Assembly: GCF_000341735.1 (NCBI RefSeq)
Contig: NZ_KB455575.1
Span: forward strand, 2,569,802-2,633,801
Direction: 5' to 3'
DNA from: Methylotuvimicrobium buryatense 5G
Lineage (GTDB): Bacteria; Pseudomonadota; Gammaproteobacteria; Methylococcales; Methylomonadaceae
Length of the DNA: 64,000 nucleotides
The translations under genes and the position numbers were made by a program. Below are positions 45,142 to 54,572 of this stretch, in pieces; the stretch's first letter is position 1, and each line of letters opens with the position of its first letter. The notes under the pieces are model-generated. The model was given only the letters and a program-made list of their open reading frames with translations. It was not told where the DNA came from and ran no database searches.

Positions 45142-45699
45142 ATGACATCATCTAATCGCACCATGATCCCAGTGCTACTGGTCAGTTTTTTGACCGCCTT
45201 CGCGCCCGAGTCTCAGGCTCAAAATACCCATCCCCGCGTTTGCGGCAGCTATGGCGAAATAGTCGGCCATAAAGCGCTTAATGCTTTCGGTAATCTGGGC
45301 GGCTCAATACTTGAATTACCGAAGAATGTCATCAACACATCGAATCAAAGCAACGTCTTTTACGGCTTCACCGGAGGCCTTTTTAAAGGCATCGTCAACA
45401 TGGCAGGCCGGATAGGCGTCGGGATCGCCGACTTGGTAACGATTCCGCTTCCGACCAAACCCATCGCATATCCTCTCTATGTTTGGGATGATTTCGACAT
45501 CGATACGACCTACGGCGAAGCTTACCGTCTCTACCAGTGCACGCCGCAACTGAAACCCATCGTCCAAGCCCCGGAACCGGAGCCCGTCATTGAGCCTGAA
45601 CCGGCGGTATACACTCCGCAGCCTATAGAGACGCAGGAGGTCTATGAAGACACTTCACGAAAAATAGACCAGTTATTCAAAGAGGAAATGCATAAATAA
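45142..45699 (+). CDS. TIGR04073-like secreted small protein
   Basis: The 185-residue protein has a signal peptide ending near ESQAQN (residues 22-27), then a core with ALNAFGNLGGSILELPKNVIN, GLFKGIVNMAGRIGVGIADLVTIP and PLPTKPIA. These fit the pattern of the TIGR04073 family, described as exosortase-system-associated. A Pro/Glu-rich tail follows from about residue 145. Start supported by AGGA upstream. No exosortase is in the window and its function is unknown. The family call is from memory of the motif. Confidence 0.7.
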   Translation: MTSSNRTMIPVLLVSFLTAFAPESQAQNTHPRVCGSYGEIVGHKALNAFGNLGGSILELPKNVINTSNQSNVFYGFTGGLFKGIVNMAGRIGVGIADLVTIPLPTKPIAYPLYVWDDFDIDTTYGEAYRLYQCTPQLKPIVQAPEPEPVIEPEPAVYTPQPIETQEVYEDTSRKIDQLFKEEMHK

Positions 45700-45720
45700 C
45701 GAAACCAGGCGGAACCGAAC

Positions 45721-45860
45721 ATAAACCCATCGTAGATCTAAATTCGGCACCGGGGTAACCGTCAAAGGACGCCGTGAATACATCCATGCAGGCATAGCCT
45801 TTGCCGATCACCCCGGCGCCTCCTTAAGCACTGCCGAAATTTGAAGAGCTAAGGCTATAT
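45721..45860. repeat. Repeat family A, copy 2
   Basis: It contains ACCCATCGTAGATCTAAATTCGG near its left end, a central GTCAAAGGACGCCGTGAATA, CACCCCGGCGCCTCC, and CTGCCGAAATTTGAAG near its right end. Compared with copies 1 and 4 it lacks part of the centre. It lies in the convergent spacer after the TIGR04073-like gene. Confidence 0.75.
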
Positions 45861-45895
45861 ATTCTTAGAGTACTGTATAAAAACGGGACTGAAAT

Positions 45896-47161
45896 TTAAG
45901 CCGGCAACTCTTCTGACGAAGGCTTTAGCTTTACAGACGCAGACGCCTGAATATTAAGTAACTCTTCTTCAACGCCGGCGGCATGCGTCAATTCCGCAAC
46001 ATTTTGTTTAGTGAAAAAACCGTCGAAATCGCCAAATCGCTGCACATATTCAATGATTAACGACGAATGCTCCGAAGCACTTGAAAATATCTGCTTAATA
46101 CCTTCTTCTCTCGAACCGATAACATCCAACAAAAACTTTTTTCCCTGACGAGAGATCTCACTCACCACGTAGTCGATATTTTCCATGCCATTATATTCGC
46201 CGTCATTAACACCGATCGCTAAATGATGCAGGCGAGGCCCGTAATTACGGACGAAGGTTTCGGTCGGCGATGGTAACTTTTCCAAGTGATTAACAAAATA
46301 TGGCGTGTTGTTAGCCGTAAACACTTTTGCAGGACTATTAATCTCATCCGCAAAATGCACGCTTTTAGTCACATTGGTTGAAGAGTTTTGGTCTTTGATA
46401 TCGTATGAACCCCAATAAAAATAACTCGACAGCGATAGCCATTCGAGAATCGCAGTTTCGCGATTCTGGCTATAAATACGTGTTGCCAAATGATCGATGG
46501 GATTCAATAACTTGTCGATACCGAGCTCTTCCTGCAGCTCCTTGGCTTGCCGATAAGCAGCTTGTACATCGTCTCGAATCCGGGAAAGCCCCAATGAATA
46601 CACTCTGATCTGATCTTCCGGTCGCTCCATATAAGCGACAATATTATGGCTATAGGGTGAAGGCTTACTGATCGCCAAATTACCCGGCAGCTCCAATCGA
46701 CGAATCTCATCTTGCGAAAAAAAGCGAAATTCACGCTCTTGTTGCAAACGCGTCACCTCGCTCATGTTTTCCACTCGAAGAATTTCACCCATATAACGAC
46801 TGTTCGGCTTACTCGCACCAATTGGGTAGACTTCATTCAAGCTTCGAAAAATACCCATAGTCGATGGGTCTTTGACCTCTCTAATCAGCAGGTCGGGCGA
46901 ACTCATGTCGATACGTAAAATATGCGTCCAATGAGATTCGCTTTCCAACGTCACGAGATAATGATAAGTCGTCATTAAGCAAAGTTCGCCGACATAGCGA
47001 ATAGAGTGGCCAGGATCCACTGTGATCATTAGCGCGTCGATTTGCCCTATCATGTCGGTCAAACCGACACGATCCCGTTCGGTCAAAAGCTCGCGCAGAT
47101 AATGTTCGAAAAAATCGGAATTCTCTTTGTCGCCGTGGCGTGGGAAAGAAAGTGATTTCAT
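45896..47161 (-). CDS. HPPD-like VOC-fold putative non-heme iron dioxygenase
   Basis: Start chosen at ATG 47159-47161 (MKSLSFPRHG), with AGGAAG upstream. The 421-residue protein has two halves. The C-terminal half resembles 4-hydroxyphenylpyruvate dioxygenase (vicinal-oxygen-chelate fold), and its three expected metal ligands are present: His224 (NPIDHLATRI), His313 (RLHHLAIGV) and Glu371 (LIIEYVQRFGDF). The N-terminal half (about 1-215) is not recognised. The substrate-pocket segments differ clearly from true HPPD, so tyrosine degradation is not implied. It stands alone between repeat-rich gaps. The function is unknown. Confidence 0.6.
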   Translation of the reverse strand: MKSLSFPRHGDKENSDFFEHYLRELLTERDRVGLTDMIGQIDALMITVDPGHSIRYVGELCLMTTYHYLVTLESESHWTHILRIDMSSPDLLIREVKDPSTMGIFRSLNEVYPIGASKPNSRYMGEILRVENMSEVTRLQQEREFRFFSQDEIRRLELPGNLAISKPSPYSHNIVAYMERPEDQIRVYSLGLSRIRDDVQAAYRQAKELQEELGIDKLLNPIDHLATRIYSQNRETAILEWLSLSSYFYWGSYDIKDQNSSTNVTKSVHFADEINSPAKVFTANNTPYFVNHLEKLPSPTETFVRNYGPRLHHLAIGVNDGEYNGMENIDYVVSEISRQGKKFLLDVIGSREEGIKQIFSSASEHSSLIIEYVQRFGDFDGFFTKQNVAELTHAAGVEEELLNIQASASVKLKPSSEELPA

Positions 47162-47622
47162 GGTATGTCTTCCTGAAATTTGTTCTTGCATCAGGCCGTT
47201 ACCGGCCCATTAAACAAATTTATTAAGCACAAGACATACCATATCGCGAAAACACCTATTTTTATTCAATATCAATTACGTACAAAAAAATTCTCTGAAA
47301 CTAACGATTTGTTTATGCGTCAAGATTGTGCATTAAAAGCAGCAATTCCCAATTTGGAGATCAAAAAGGGTGTGGGGTATACTTGGCGAGGATGTCGGCA
47401 GCAGGGCAGAAAAATGCTCCTGTATTTTCTGCATTCATTACATCCATGTAACTCAGCAATTGCCGAGGAGCAAAAATCTGCCCTGCCGCCGACGCCTGCC
47501 GGTCTAGCAACCGCACCCTCTTCGGAGCCGGTATTTTCTCTGCCGAGCTTCGTTTATCGAAAAATTAGATAAAGAGTCCAAATCTACGAACTTTCACAGT
47601 AAGGTACATGAAGATATTTGCA
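47162..47622. other. Intergenic region with a family B fragment
   Basis: The 461-nt gap holds the upstream region of the HPPD-like gene (plus side up to about 47380) and a family B fragment at 47383-47540. The 130-codon plus-strand frame that covers it mirrors repeat sequence found elsewhere and is not a convincing gene. Confidence 0.65.
47383..47540. repeat. Repeat family B, internal fragment
   Basis: It contains GGCAGAAAAATGCTCCTG, CTGCATTCATTACATCCATG, CAGCAATTGCCGAGGAGC, and AATCTGCCCTGCCGCCGACG. The same modules recur in reverse order and orientation at 50956-51045 and 49290-49335. Neither AAATCCTWA-type terminus is obvious, so this is a degenerate piece. Confidence 0.65.
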
Positions 47623-49047
47623 CTAAGAAACGTTCACCTTATCTTTATTCCATACATGCCGGAATAACTCGGCTAAACAAAGAATAATCAATCCCGTAAC
47701 GATCCCAATCAAACCTTCGTAAGCTTTCTCGTGCAAATCCAGATAACGCCATAATATGGCGGCCGCCAAGCCGCTCGCGACTGCAGCAAGACTCGCGAAT
47801 TGAGTGGGCCGCATTCCCACGCATAGCACCAACAGCAAAGGCGCAAAGGCGCTTGCCAATCCGGACCATGCCATAATTACCAAGCTGAAAACACTATGAT
47901 TATTTGCTAATGCACCGAGTAAAGCCAAGAATGTCACGACAACGGTTACTCCTTTGATCAAATACTGGTTTTCGATTTGATGCGGCAAGATATCGTGAGT
48001 CAACGCCGCCGAACAACTTAACACTACCGAATCGGCAGTAGACATAGTGGCCGCAAATAAACCCGCTAAAATCAAACCGACCATGGCTGGAGACAACAAC
48101 TCCATGGCCATCGTCGGCAACGCCAACTCGGCATCGAAAGCCTCCGTATCGACCAGATAAATGCGGGAAAGTAGCCCTACGCCGGTGGCCGCCAAGTAAA
48201 ACGCAATATACCAAAGGTAATACCATAAACGTGCTTTGTTCATACTGGTAGTATCGTCAAGCGTCATGAAACGCACCATGATATGGGGCTGACCGATGAC
48301 CGACAATCCGGCAAAAAGCCAACTGATTGCGAATAATAAACCGCCGGCAATACCCGGCAAGGCCAAAGATTTGGGGAACCAGTCTAAAAAACCGTCAATT
48401 GCTTGCATTTGCATCAGGGTCGATTCGACTCCACCCAGCGACTGAGTCGCTGTAAACAACAACACACTCATTGCAACAATCATCACCATCGACTGCGCAG
48501 CATCCGTCCAGATAGAAGCTCGAATACCGCCCGCGAAACAATACAAGGTAACCAATATGCTACCCATAACCGCCCCAGCCCAAGAAGGCCATCCGAAAAG
48601 CACATGCAATGCCTTACTACCGGCGACCAGTTGCGCGCTGGCGTAAGCCAATAGAAAAACCAACGAAATCAAACCTATAACACGTTGCAGCGCCGGCTGA
48701 TTTCCCCCTGCGCTCCAGACGCTAAGCACGCCGGCGTAACTGACTTCACCGGTGGTTGTGGCCGCGTCCTTAAGTCGTTTGTGCACCAATAGCGATGCTA
48801 AAAAATCTCCGGTAATCCAACCTATCATTAACCAAATGGCGGCGAGCCCTGAGACATAGGTATAACCGATAACTCCGATGAACATATAGCCACTATTATT
48901 CGTGGCCACCGCCGATAAACCAACCAGCCAAGGTTTAATATTGCCGCTGGCCAGGTAATAATCCTGCTTGGTGCCACGGCTTTGCCAATAGGACGCCAAG
49001 CCAATCAGCGTAAATAGCAGTAAAAAAAAACTAAACGAGAGAACCAT
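47623..49047 (-). CDS. Sodium:solute symporter (PutP/SSS family)
   Basis: The 474-residue integral membrane protein has about 12-13 hydrophobic helices. It shows SSS family features: a first helix followed by YYLASGNIKPWLVGLSAVATNNSGYMFIG, the GGIRASIWTDAAQS region, FAGLSVIGQPHIMVRFM, and GLFAATMSTADSVVLSCSAAL. These are closest to the Na+/proline PutP type. In this halotolerant context it may import proline or another compatible solute (inference). No adjacent regulator or catabolic gene is present. Confidence 0.88.
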   Translation of the reverse strand: MVLSFSFFLLLFTLIGLASYWQSRGTKQDYYLASGNIKPWLVGLSAVATNNSGYMFIGVIGYTYVSGLAAIWLMIGWITGDFLASLLVHKRLKDAATTTGEVSYAGVLSVWSAGGNQPALQRVIGLISLVFLLAYASAQLVAGSKALHVLFGWPSWAGAVMGSILVTLYCFAGGIRASIWTDAAQSMVMIVAMSVLLFTATQSLGGVESTLMQMQAIDGFLDWFPKSLALPGIAGGLLFAISWLFAGLSVIGQPHIMVRFMTLDDTTSMNKARLWYYLWYIAFYLAATGVGLLSRIYLVDTEAFDAELALPTMAMELLSPAMVGLILAGLFAATMSTADSVVLSCSAALTHDILPHQIENQYLIKGVTVVVTFLALLGALANNHSVFSLVIMAWSGLASAFAPLLLVLCVGMRPTQFASLAAVASGLAAAILWRYLDLHEKAYEGLIGIVTGLIILCLAELFRHVWNKDKVNVS

Positions 49048-49156
49048 TAATATTCCTATCTGATCGATAAATCTTATAATTTTTTCAGGAAGTGCGGGGA
49101 GTGGAGAGAGAGGTGGAGCGGCATGAAGGGAGAAATGCCGTATAAGGAAATGTCGC

Positions 49157-49544
49157 TAAGGGTTTCACAAATTGCTTCCTGCAACTATGAGGTTTGTAGC
49201 GGATTCGGTAACTCGCTTGGCAGGACGCAGTGAATACGTCTTTGCGGGCTTGACGACGGAATCTGATTGCCATGGATGGCGTGAATGCAGATTTTGCAGG
49301 AGCAAAAATCTGCCCTGCCGCCGACACCTGTCAATCGATACCCATCGCACTTCAAATTTCGGAATTGACGCATGGAGGCGCCGGGGTGTTCGGCAAAGGC
49401 TTTGACAGCAGGGATGCTATCACAGAGCCTACATGGACGTATTCACGGCGTCCTTTGACGGACCCTCCGGCGCCGAAATTTGACCAGCAAAGGGAAGAAC
49501 AGCCGCCCTCTAAAATAGAGAATCTATTTACGACCAAATCCTAA
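49157..49544. repeat. Repeat family B copy interrupted by family A
   Basis: The left end TAAGGGTTT (49157-49165) and right end AAATCCTAA (49536-49544) match the termini of the 50734-51239 copy. Shared inner modules are ATTCGGTAACTCGCTTGGCAGG and AATCTGCCCTGCCGCCGACACC. Directly after TCAATCGA, where the intact copy continues to its own end, about 156 nt of family A intervene. The B sequence then resumes at AAAATAGAGAATC. Confidence 0.7.
49338..49493. repeat. Repeat family A, copy 3 (inside a B copy)
   Basis: In reverse orientation relative to copy 4, it reads ATACCCATCGCACTTCAAATTTCGG at its left end and CCGGCGCCGAAATTTGACCAGC at its right end. The centre has CGGCAAAGGCTTTGACAGCAG and CACGGCGTCCTTTGACGG. 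It splits a family B element, so it inserted later. Confidence 0.72.
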
Positions 49545-49594
49545 GCTCTGTTACGAACACCATCAGAATTGGGTTCAGCAAATGAAGACAGGGT

Positions 49595-50506
49595 TTAATG
49601 AGTATTATCTTCGCTGGGCAACAACTCGATAAACGGCTCAAAGTCTTTTAACGCTTCCAAGGCAGGGTCATCGGCAAACTTATCGCGATAATCCTCGGTG
49701 CGCTCCAAGGCCTCGGATAAACAGTTAACGGCCTCTTCATATTGATTCAATGCGGTGTACGCACAAGCCAATTGGTAAAAAGCATGGCCGTTTTCAGGGT
49801 CGCTTTTCAACGCTTGCTGACATAAATTGACGGCCCACTGCGGTTCGCCCATGTCGAGCACCGCATCGGCCTTATAAGTCAATGCTTCGCAATCCTCAGG
49901 ACGCAATTTTAAAATTTGATCGTAGATGGCGATTTTATTGGCCAAGCTGCTTGCTTGTCCTGCCCTGAGCCACAGCGATTGCACATCTTGCGTCCGCTCG
50001 ATATCCTCGCCGATTTTCTCAATCAATTGAGCTTCTTTGTTGAGCTGTTGCTCGACAATTGCCAAGCGCTCTTCGTATTCATGGACTAGTTTCGATACTT
50101 TCTTATCCGCCATGGACTGCACACGCTCTTTAATATCTCTAAGCGAGGTCCAACCCAGCAACACCAAAATGGTACTAGCACCGGCAATCAAGTAGAAAAA
50201 ATAAGTGACCGTGTTAGTGGCGTAAGTAACGCCTCTATCGACCGAGCTGAGCTCTCTATCCACAATTTGCTGAATCAGCTCATTTCTTTGCGTAGCCATG
50301 TCCGTACGCAATTGCTTGAGCTCATCCAGCATATAGCGCTCGATGAATGGGCTATATAAAGGCTTATCCAAAGATTCAATTGCATCTAACCGCTCTTGAA
50401 CCTCTCTCTCATTGTCGACAAGCTCAGCCAACGCAAAACAAGGCGCAAGCAGGATCAACACCATTAATATTCTAAGCATAAATCGATTCTTCGGGACAGT
50501 AGCCAT
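49595..50506 (-). CDS. Membrane-anchored TPR protein
   Basis: Start chosen at ATG 50504-50506 (MATVPKNRFM), preceded by GAGG. The 303-residue protein has a signal peptide (cleavage near ALAE, about residue 28) and an amphipathic helical stretch. It then has a membrane helix (about 100-120, TYFFYLIAGASTILVLLGW), a coiled coil (about 125-170), and two to three TPR motifs (about 180-270, such as ALTYKADAVLDMGEPQWAVN). It is monocistronic between repeat-rich gaps. The role is unknown. Confidence 0.8.
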   Translation of the reverse strand: MATVPKNRFMLRILMVLILLAPCFALAELVDNEREVQERLDAIESLDKPLYSPFIERYMLDELKQLRTDMATQRNELIQQIVDRELSSVDRGVTYATNTVTYFFYLIAGASTILVLLGWTSLRDIKERVQSMADKKVSKLVHEYEERLAIVEQQLNKEAQLIEKIGEDIERTQDVQSLWLRAGQASSLANKIAIYDQILKLRPEDCEALTYKADAVLDMGEPQWAVNLCQQALKSDPENGHAFYQLACAYTALNQYEEAVNCLSEALERTEDYRDKFADDPALEALKDFEPFIELLPSEDNTH

Positions 50507-51236
50507 AAAAGGCCTCGGCAATGAGACTTGGTTTAGCAGTTAAAGAACTCATGTCTCGATAGGCTGGCTATATATGATACGACCTAATTAACATGAAGAA
50601 TCTATAATCCCCCCGTATCATCAAAGTGCTCAAGGGATGGTTAGTGTGCGATTACTCGCCAGACAGAACACAGTGAACCCAAGCAGCATAAACACGCTGA
50701 ATAGTTACGACGAAAGTAGAGTTGCTATTCGCCTTAGGATTTGGCCGTAAATAACTTCCCTATTTTAAGGAGGGTTCGGTTGCTCGATTGGCAGGTGTCG
50801 ACGGCAGGGCAGATTTTTGCTCCTGCAAAATCTGCATTCACGCCATCCATGACGTTTGCAGATTTTTGCTCCTGCAAAATCTGCATTCACGCCATCCATG
50901 GCGTTTGCAGATTTTTGCTCCTGCAAAATCTGCATTCACGCCATCCATGGCGTTTGCAGATTTTTGCTCCTCGGCAATTGCTGAGTTACATGGATGTAAT
51001 GAATGCAGAAAATGCAGGAGCATTTTTCTGCCCTGCATCGCCTAAAGCGCCTACTGTTGGAGCCCTAATACACGCCACCCATGGCGTAATGCAAAATCTG
51101 CATTCATGCCATCCATGGCAATCAGTCGCCGCCGTCAAGCCTACACGAACGTATTCACGGCGTCCTGCCAAGCCGAGTGACCGAACCCTCAACAAGGCTC
51201 AATAGTTCCACTAGGACGTTATTTATCAAGAAATCC
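50507..51236. other. Intergenic region with a 506-bp family B element
   Basis: The 730-nt gap contains the upstream region of the TPR gene (50507-50733) and the complete family B element (50734-51239) with its 49-bp tandem array. A 154-codon plus-strand frame here is repeat sequence, not a gene. An aspartokinase gene, found after ectC in some methanotrophs, is not present. Confidence 0.75.
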
Positions 51237-51239
51237 TTA
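50734..51239. repeat. Repeat family B, long copy with internal tandem array
   Basis: The termini TTAGGATTT (50734-50742) and AAATCCTTA (51231-51239) are inverted. AAATAACTTCC near the left and GACGTTATTTAT near the right extend the match, with GGAGGGTTCGGT and ACCGAACCCTC further in. Inside are a 49-bp tandem array and several CCATCCATGG and GCAGATTTT/AAAATCTGC palindromes. The right terminus contains the ectC stop codon. Confidence 0.75.
50809..50971 (+). repeat. 49-bp tandem repeat array
   Basis: Units begin with GCAGATTTTTGCTCCT at 50809, 50858, 50907 and 50956, with an exact 49-bp period. Three units are complete and the fourth diverges after 16 bp. Each unit contains the hairpin GCAGATTTT/AAAATCTGC plus the palindrome-like CGCCATCCATGGCG (first unit CCATGACG). 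There are no unique spacers, so it is not a CRISPR. Confidence 0.9.
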
Positions 51240-51641
51240 GTCAGCTACAGATTCAGCTGTCAGCTCGTAGGCACCTTCCGCATTATGAACTTCTTTGCCA
51301 TTCAGTGGCGGATTGAAGACGCAGGCCATCTTCATCTCCTTGAAAGCACGCAGGACATGTTTGTCGTGTTGATCGAGAATATAAAGTGTTCCCGGATGAA
51401 TCGGATAAACTTTACCATCATCAAGAGTCTGTACTTCACCCTCTCCCGACATACAGTACACGGATTCCAAATGGTTTTGGTAATGCATTTGAAAATCCGC
51501 GCCTTCGTATATCGTCGTGACGTGAAAGGAGAACCCCATTTTGTCGTCTTTCAATAGCAAACGAGTGCTCTCCCAGTTACTATCCGGAGAAACAATACGG
51601 CGTTCGGTTTTATTGGCTTCGTCTAATCGTCTAACTATCAT
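51237..51641 (-). CDS. ectC: L-ectoine synthase
   Basis: EctC cyclises N-gamma-acetyl-diaminobutyrate to ectoine. The 134-residue cupin protein starts [16 protein letters not shown] and has [18 protein letters not shown] and [14 protein letters not shown], the metal- and substrate-site segments of the family. Length is normal. Its TAA stop lies inside the inverted terminus of the adjacent family B repeat. It is separated from ectB by an unusual 300-nt gap. No hydroxylase gene ectD is nearby. Confidence 0.98.
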   Translation of the reverse strand: MIVRRLDEANKTERRIVSPDSNWESTRLLLKDDKMGFSFHVTTIYEGADFQMHYQNHLESVYCMSGEGEVQTLDDGKVYPIHPGTLYILDQHDKHVLRAFKEMKMACVFNPPLNGKEVHNAEGAYELTAESVAD

Positions 51642-51941
51642 AATTGAAGTATTGTGTTACTAATGTTTGATGGCGCATTTGGCCGACGAGTTTTCTCGTA
51701 AGGAATACAAGGCATACCTTACCTAACTTTTTTAGGCTTTGGCCATGATCGGTAAGAAATGCTTAACAAGCGGTAAAAAATTAGGCAACCACCTCATAAC
51801 CAAGCATTATTTACCATGAAAACCATGAACATAGTCAAGAAAAGAGCATATAAATCAATAAACTAATTTCATAAAACTTCATGCTCTTCATGGCTTCTTC
51901 GCTATGCCAAGGCTGAATGTCTGCGCTGCATGGACCCAGAA
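51642..51941. other. 300-nt spacer between ectB and ectC
   Basis: No gene was seen. On the minus strand there are related segments CATGAAGAGCATGAAG and TTCATGGTTTTCATGG, a short CCTAAAAAAGTTAGG palindrome, and a candidate promoter TTGACT-19 nt-TAAATA reading toward ectC. The spacing is long and the call weak. Whether ectC has its own promoter or is read through from ectAB cannot be told from the sequence. Confidence 0.5.
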
Positions 51942-53793
<1,852 letters not shown>

Positions 53794-53901
53794 AATGGTT
53801 TATATAAGCTCCACGCATTTATTATTAATAACACTAAACATATTTAATATAAAATCCTTAATGAATCCTGTGTGGATTACTATTTTCATGGACTATATAA
53901 C

Positions 53902-54058
53902 TCTTTGCTGGTCAAATTTCGGCGCCGGGGTGTCCGTCAAAGGACGCCGTGAAACGTCCATGTAGGCCCTGTGACAGCATACCTGCTGTCAAAACCTTTG
54001 CCGAACACCCCGGCGCCTCCATACGTCAATGCCGAAATTTGAAGTGCGATGGGTATAG
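53902..54058. repeat. Repeat family A, copy 4 (in the ectA leader)
   Basis: The left end is GGTCAAATTTCGGCGCCGGGGTGTCC and the right end is GAACACCCCGGCGCC, then GCCGAAATTTGAAG and GGGTATA. The inverted GGCGCCGGGGTGT/ACACCCCGGCGCC arms would give a strong stem. It lies between the predicted ect promoter and the ectA start codon, so it would be transcribed as part of the 5' leader. Confidence 0.8.
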
Positions 54059-54100
54059 TTGATACAAGTCAATGAAGAGGCAATAATGCTTAGCGAAATA

Positions 54101-54118
54101 TGCATAGTACACTAAACA
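54101..54118 (-). promoter_or_regulatory. Predicted EctR operator
   Basis: The minus strand reads TGTTTAGTGTACTATGCA, an 18-bp pseudo-palindrome of two 8-bp halves around GT. As I recall, the site described for EctR of Methylotuvimicrobium alcaliphilum is TATTTAGT-GT-ACTATATA, which differs at three positions. The site overlaps the predicted -10 of the ect promoter, so binding would repress ectA. Confidence 0.75.
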
Positions 54119-54132
54119 TTACGATCAATCAA
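54104..54132 (-). promoter_or_regulatory. Predicted ectA promoter (sigma-70 type)
   Basis: On the minus strand TTGATT (54127-54132) and TACTAT (54104-54109) are separated by exactly 17 nt, and the -10 lies within the EctR operator. The transcript would start near 54097 and have a leader of about 300 nt before ectA, containing family A copy 4. Confidence 0.65.
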
Positions 54133-54572
54133 CCAAGCCTCGAAACCCACCTCTTGACAAGCTCATTTTTTTATATATTTATCAACATTTTATGACTCGA
54201 AATGACATGCCGCATAAATCTAGCCGTTACCCTCCTTATTCAATCGGAGTTGAGTGCTCATGACAAAAACCATCAACCTAAATTCGCAGCTCAACCATGA
54301 AGCACATAAAGTTAATGGTGAAATGCTTTTTCTACTCCCTTTTGATTGAAAAACCGCCTAAGAATAAAAGATATGGGATGTGTCTATCGAGGACTGCCGA
54401 GACCCCATCCATGGAGGCTTGGAGTGCGCTTGGCGAGAATATCGGCAGCCGGGCAGTTGCCGCAAAGCCTACTACCTGTAGAAGTTATTTTGTTCATACT
54501 CCTAAACTATCGGTTTATTCGTGAACTCGTTTTATAATTCCCGCTTCGCACACTATAAAGAAGATATTCCTG

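Larger units (their letters stand above)
49048..49594. other. Intergenic region filled by nested repeats
   Basis: Of 547 nt, 49157-49544 is a family B copy interrupted by a family A copy at 49338-49493. The flanking 49048-49156 is AT-rich with a GA-rich stretch and has the upstream region of the symporter. No real gene was seen in six frames. Confidence 0.7.
53794..54572. other. Divergent ectA-ectR control region
   Basis: The 779-nt region holds, from ectA outward, an AT-rich stretch (53794-53901), repeat family A copy 4 (53902-54058), the predicted EctR operator and ect promoter (54101-54132), and a TTGACA at 54154-54159 that could serve ectR. A degenerate repeat-like stretch (about 54390-54470, CGAGAATATCGGCAGCCGGGC) precedes ectR. 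Short frames in it are not convincing genes. Confidence 0.7.

Noticed and set aside
47180-47572. 130-codon plus-strand frame between the HPPD-like gene and the symporter
   Set aside because: Its second half is a family B repeat fragment and its first half overlaps the divergent gene's upstream region. No homology or ribosome binding site.
50809-50971. Possible CRISPR array
   Set aside because: The 49-bp units are contiguous with no unique spacers, and no cas genes are nearby.
50741-51205. 154-codon plus-strand frame over the 49-bp array
   Set aside because: It is repeat family B sequence. The encoded peptide repeats with the DNA period, and the frames also stay open in reverse. No start signal or homology.
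50522-51236. Aspartokinase (ask) downstream of ectC
   Set aside because: Expected by analogy to some methanotrophs, but no frame here encodes a kinase; only a repeat element is present.
54297-54524. 75-codon frame upstream of ectR
   Set aside because: Overlaps a degenerate repeat-like stretch and has no ribosome binding site or recognised motif. It is probably chance.
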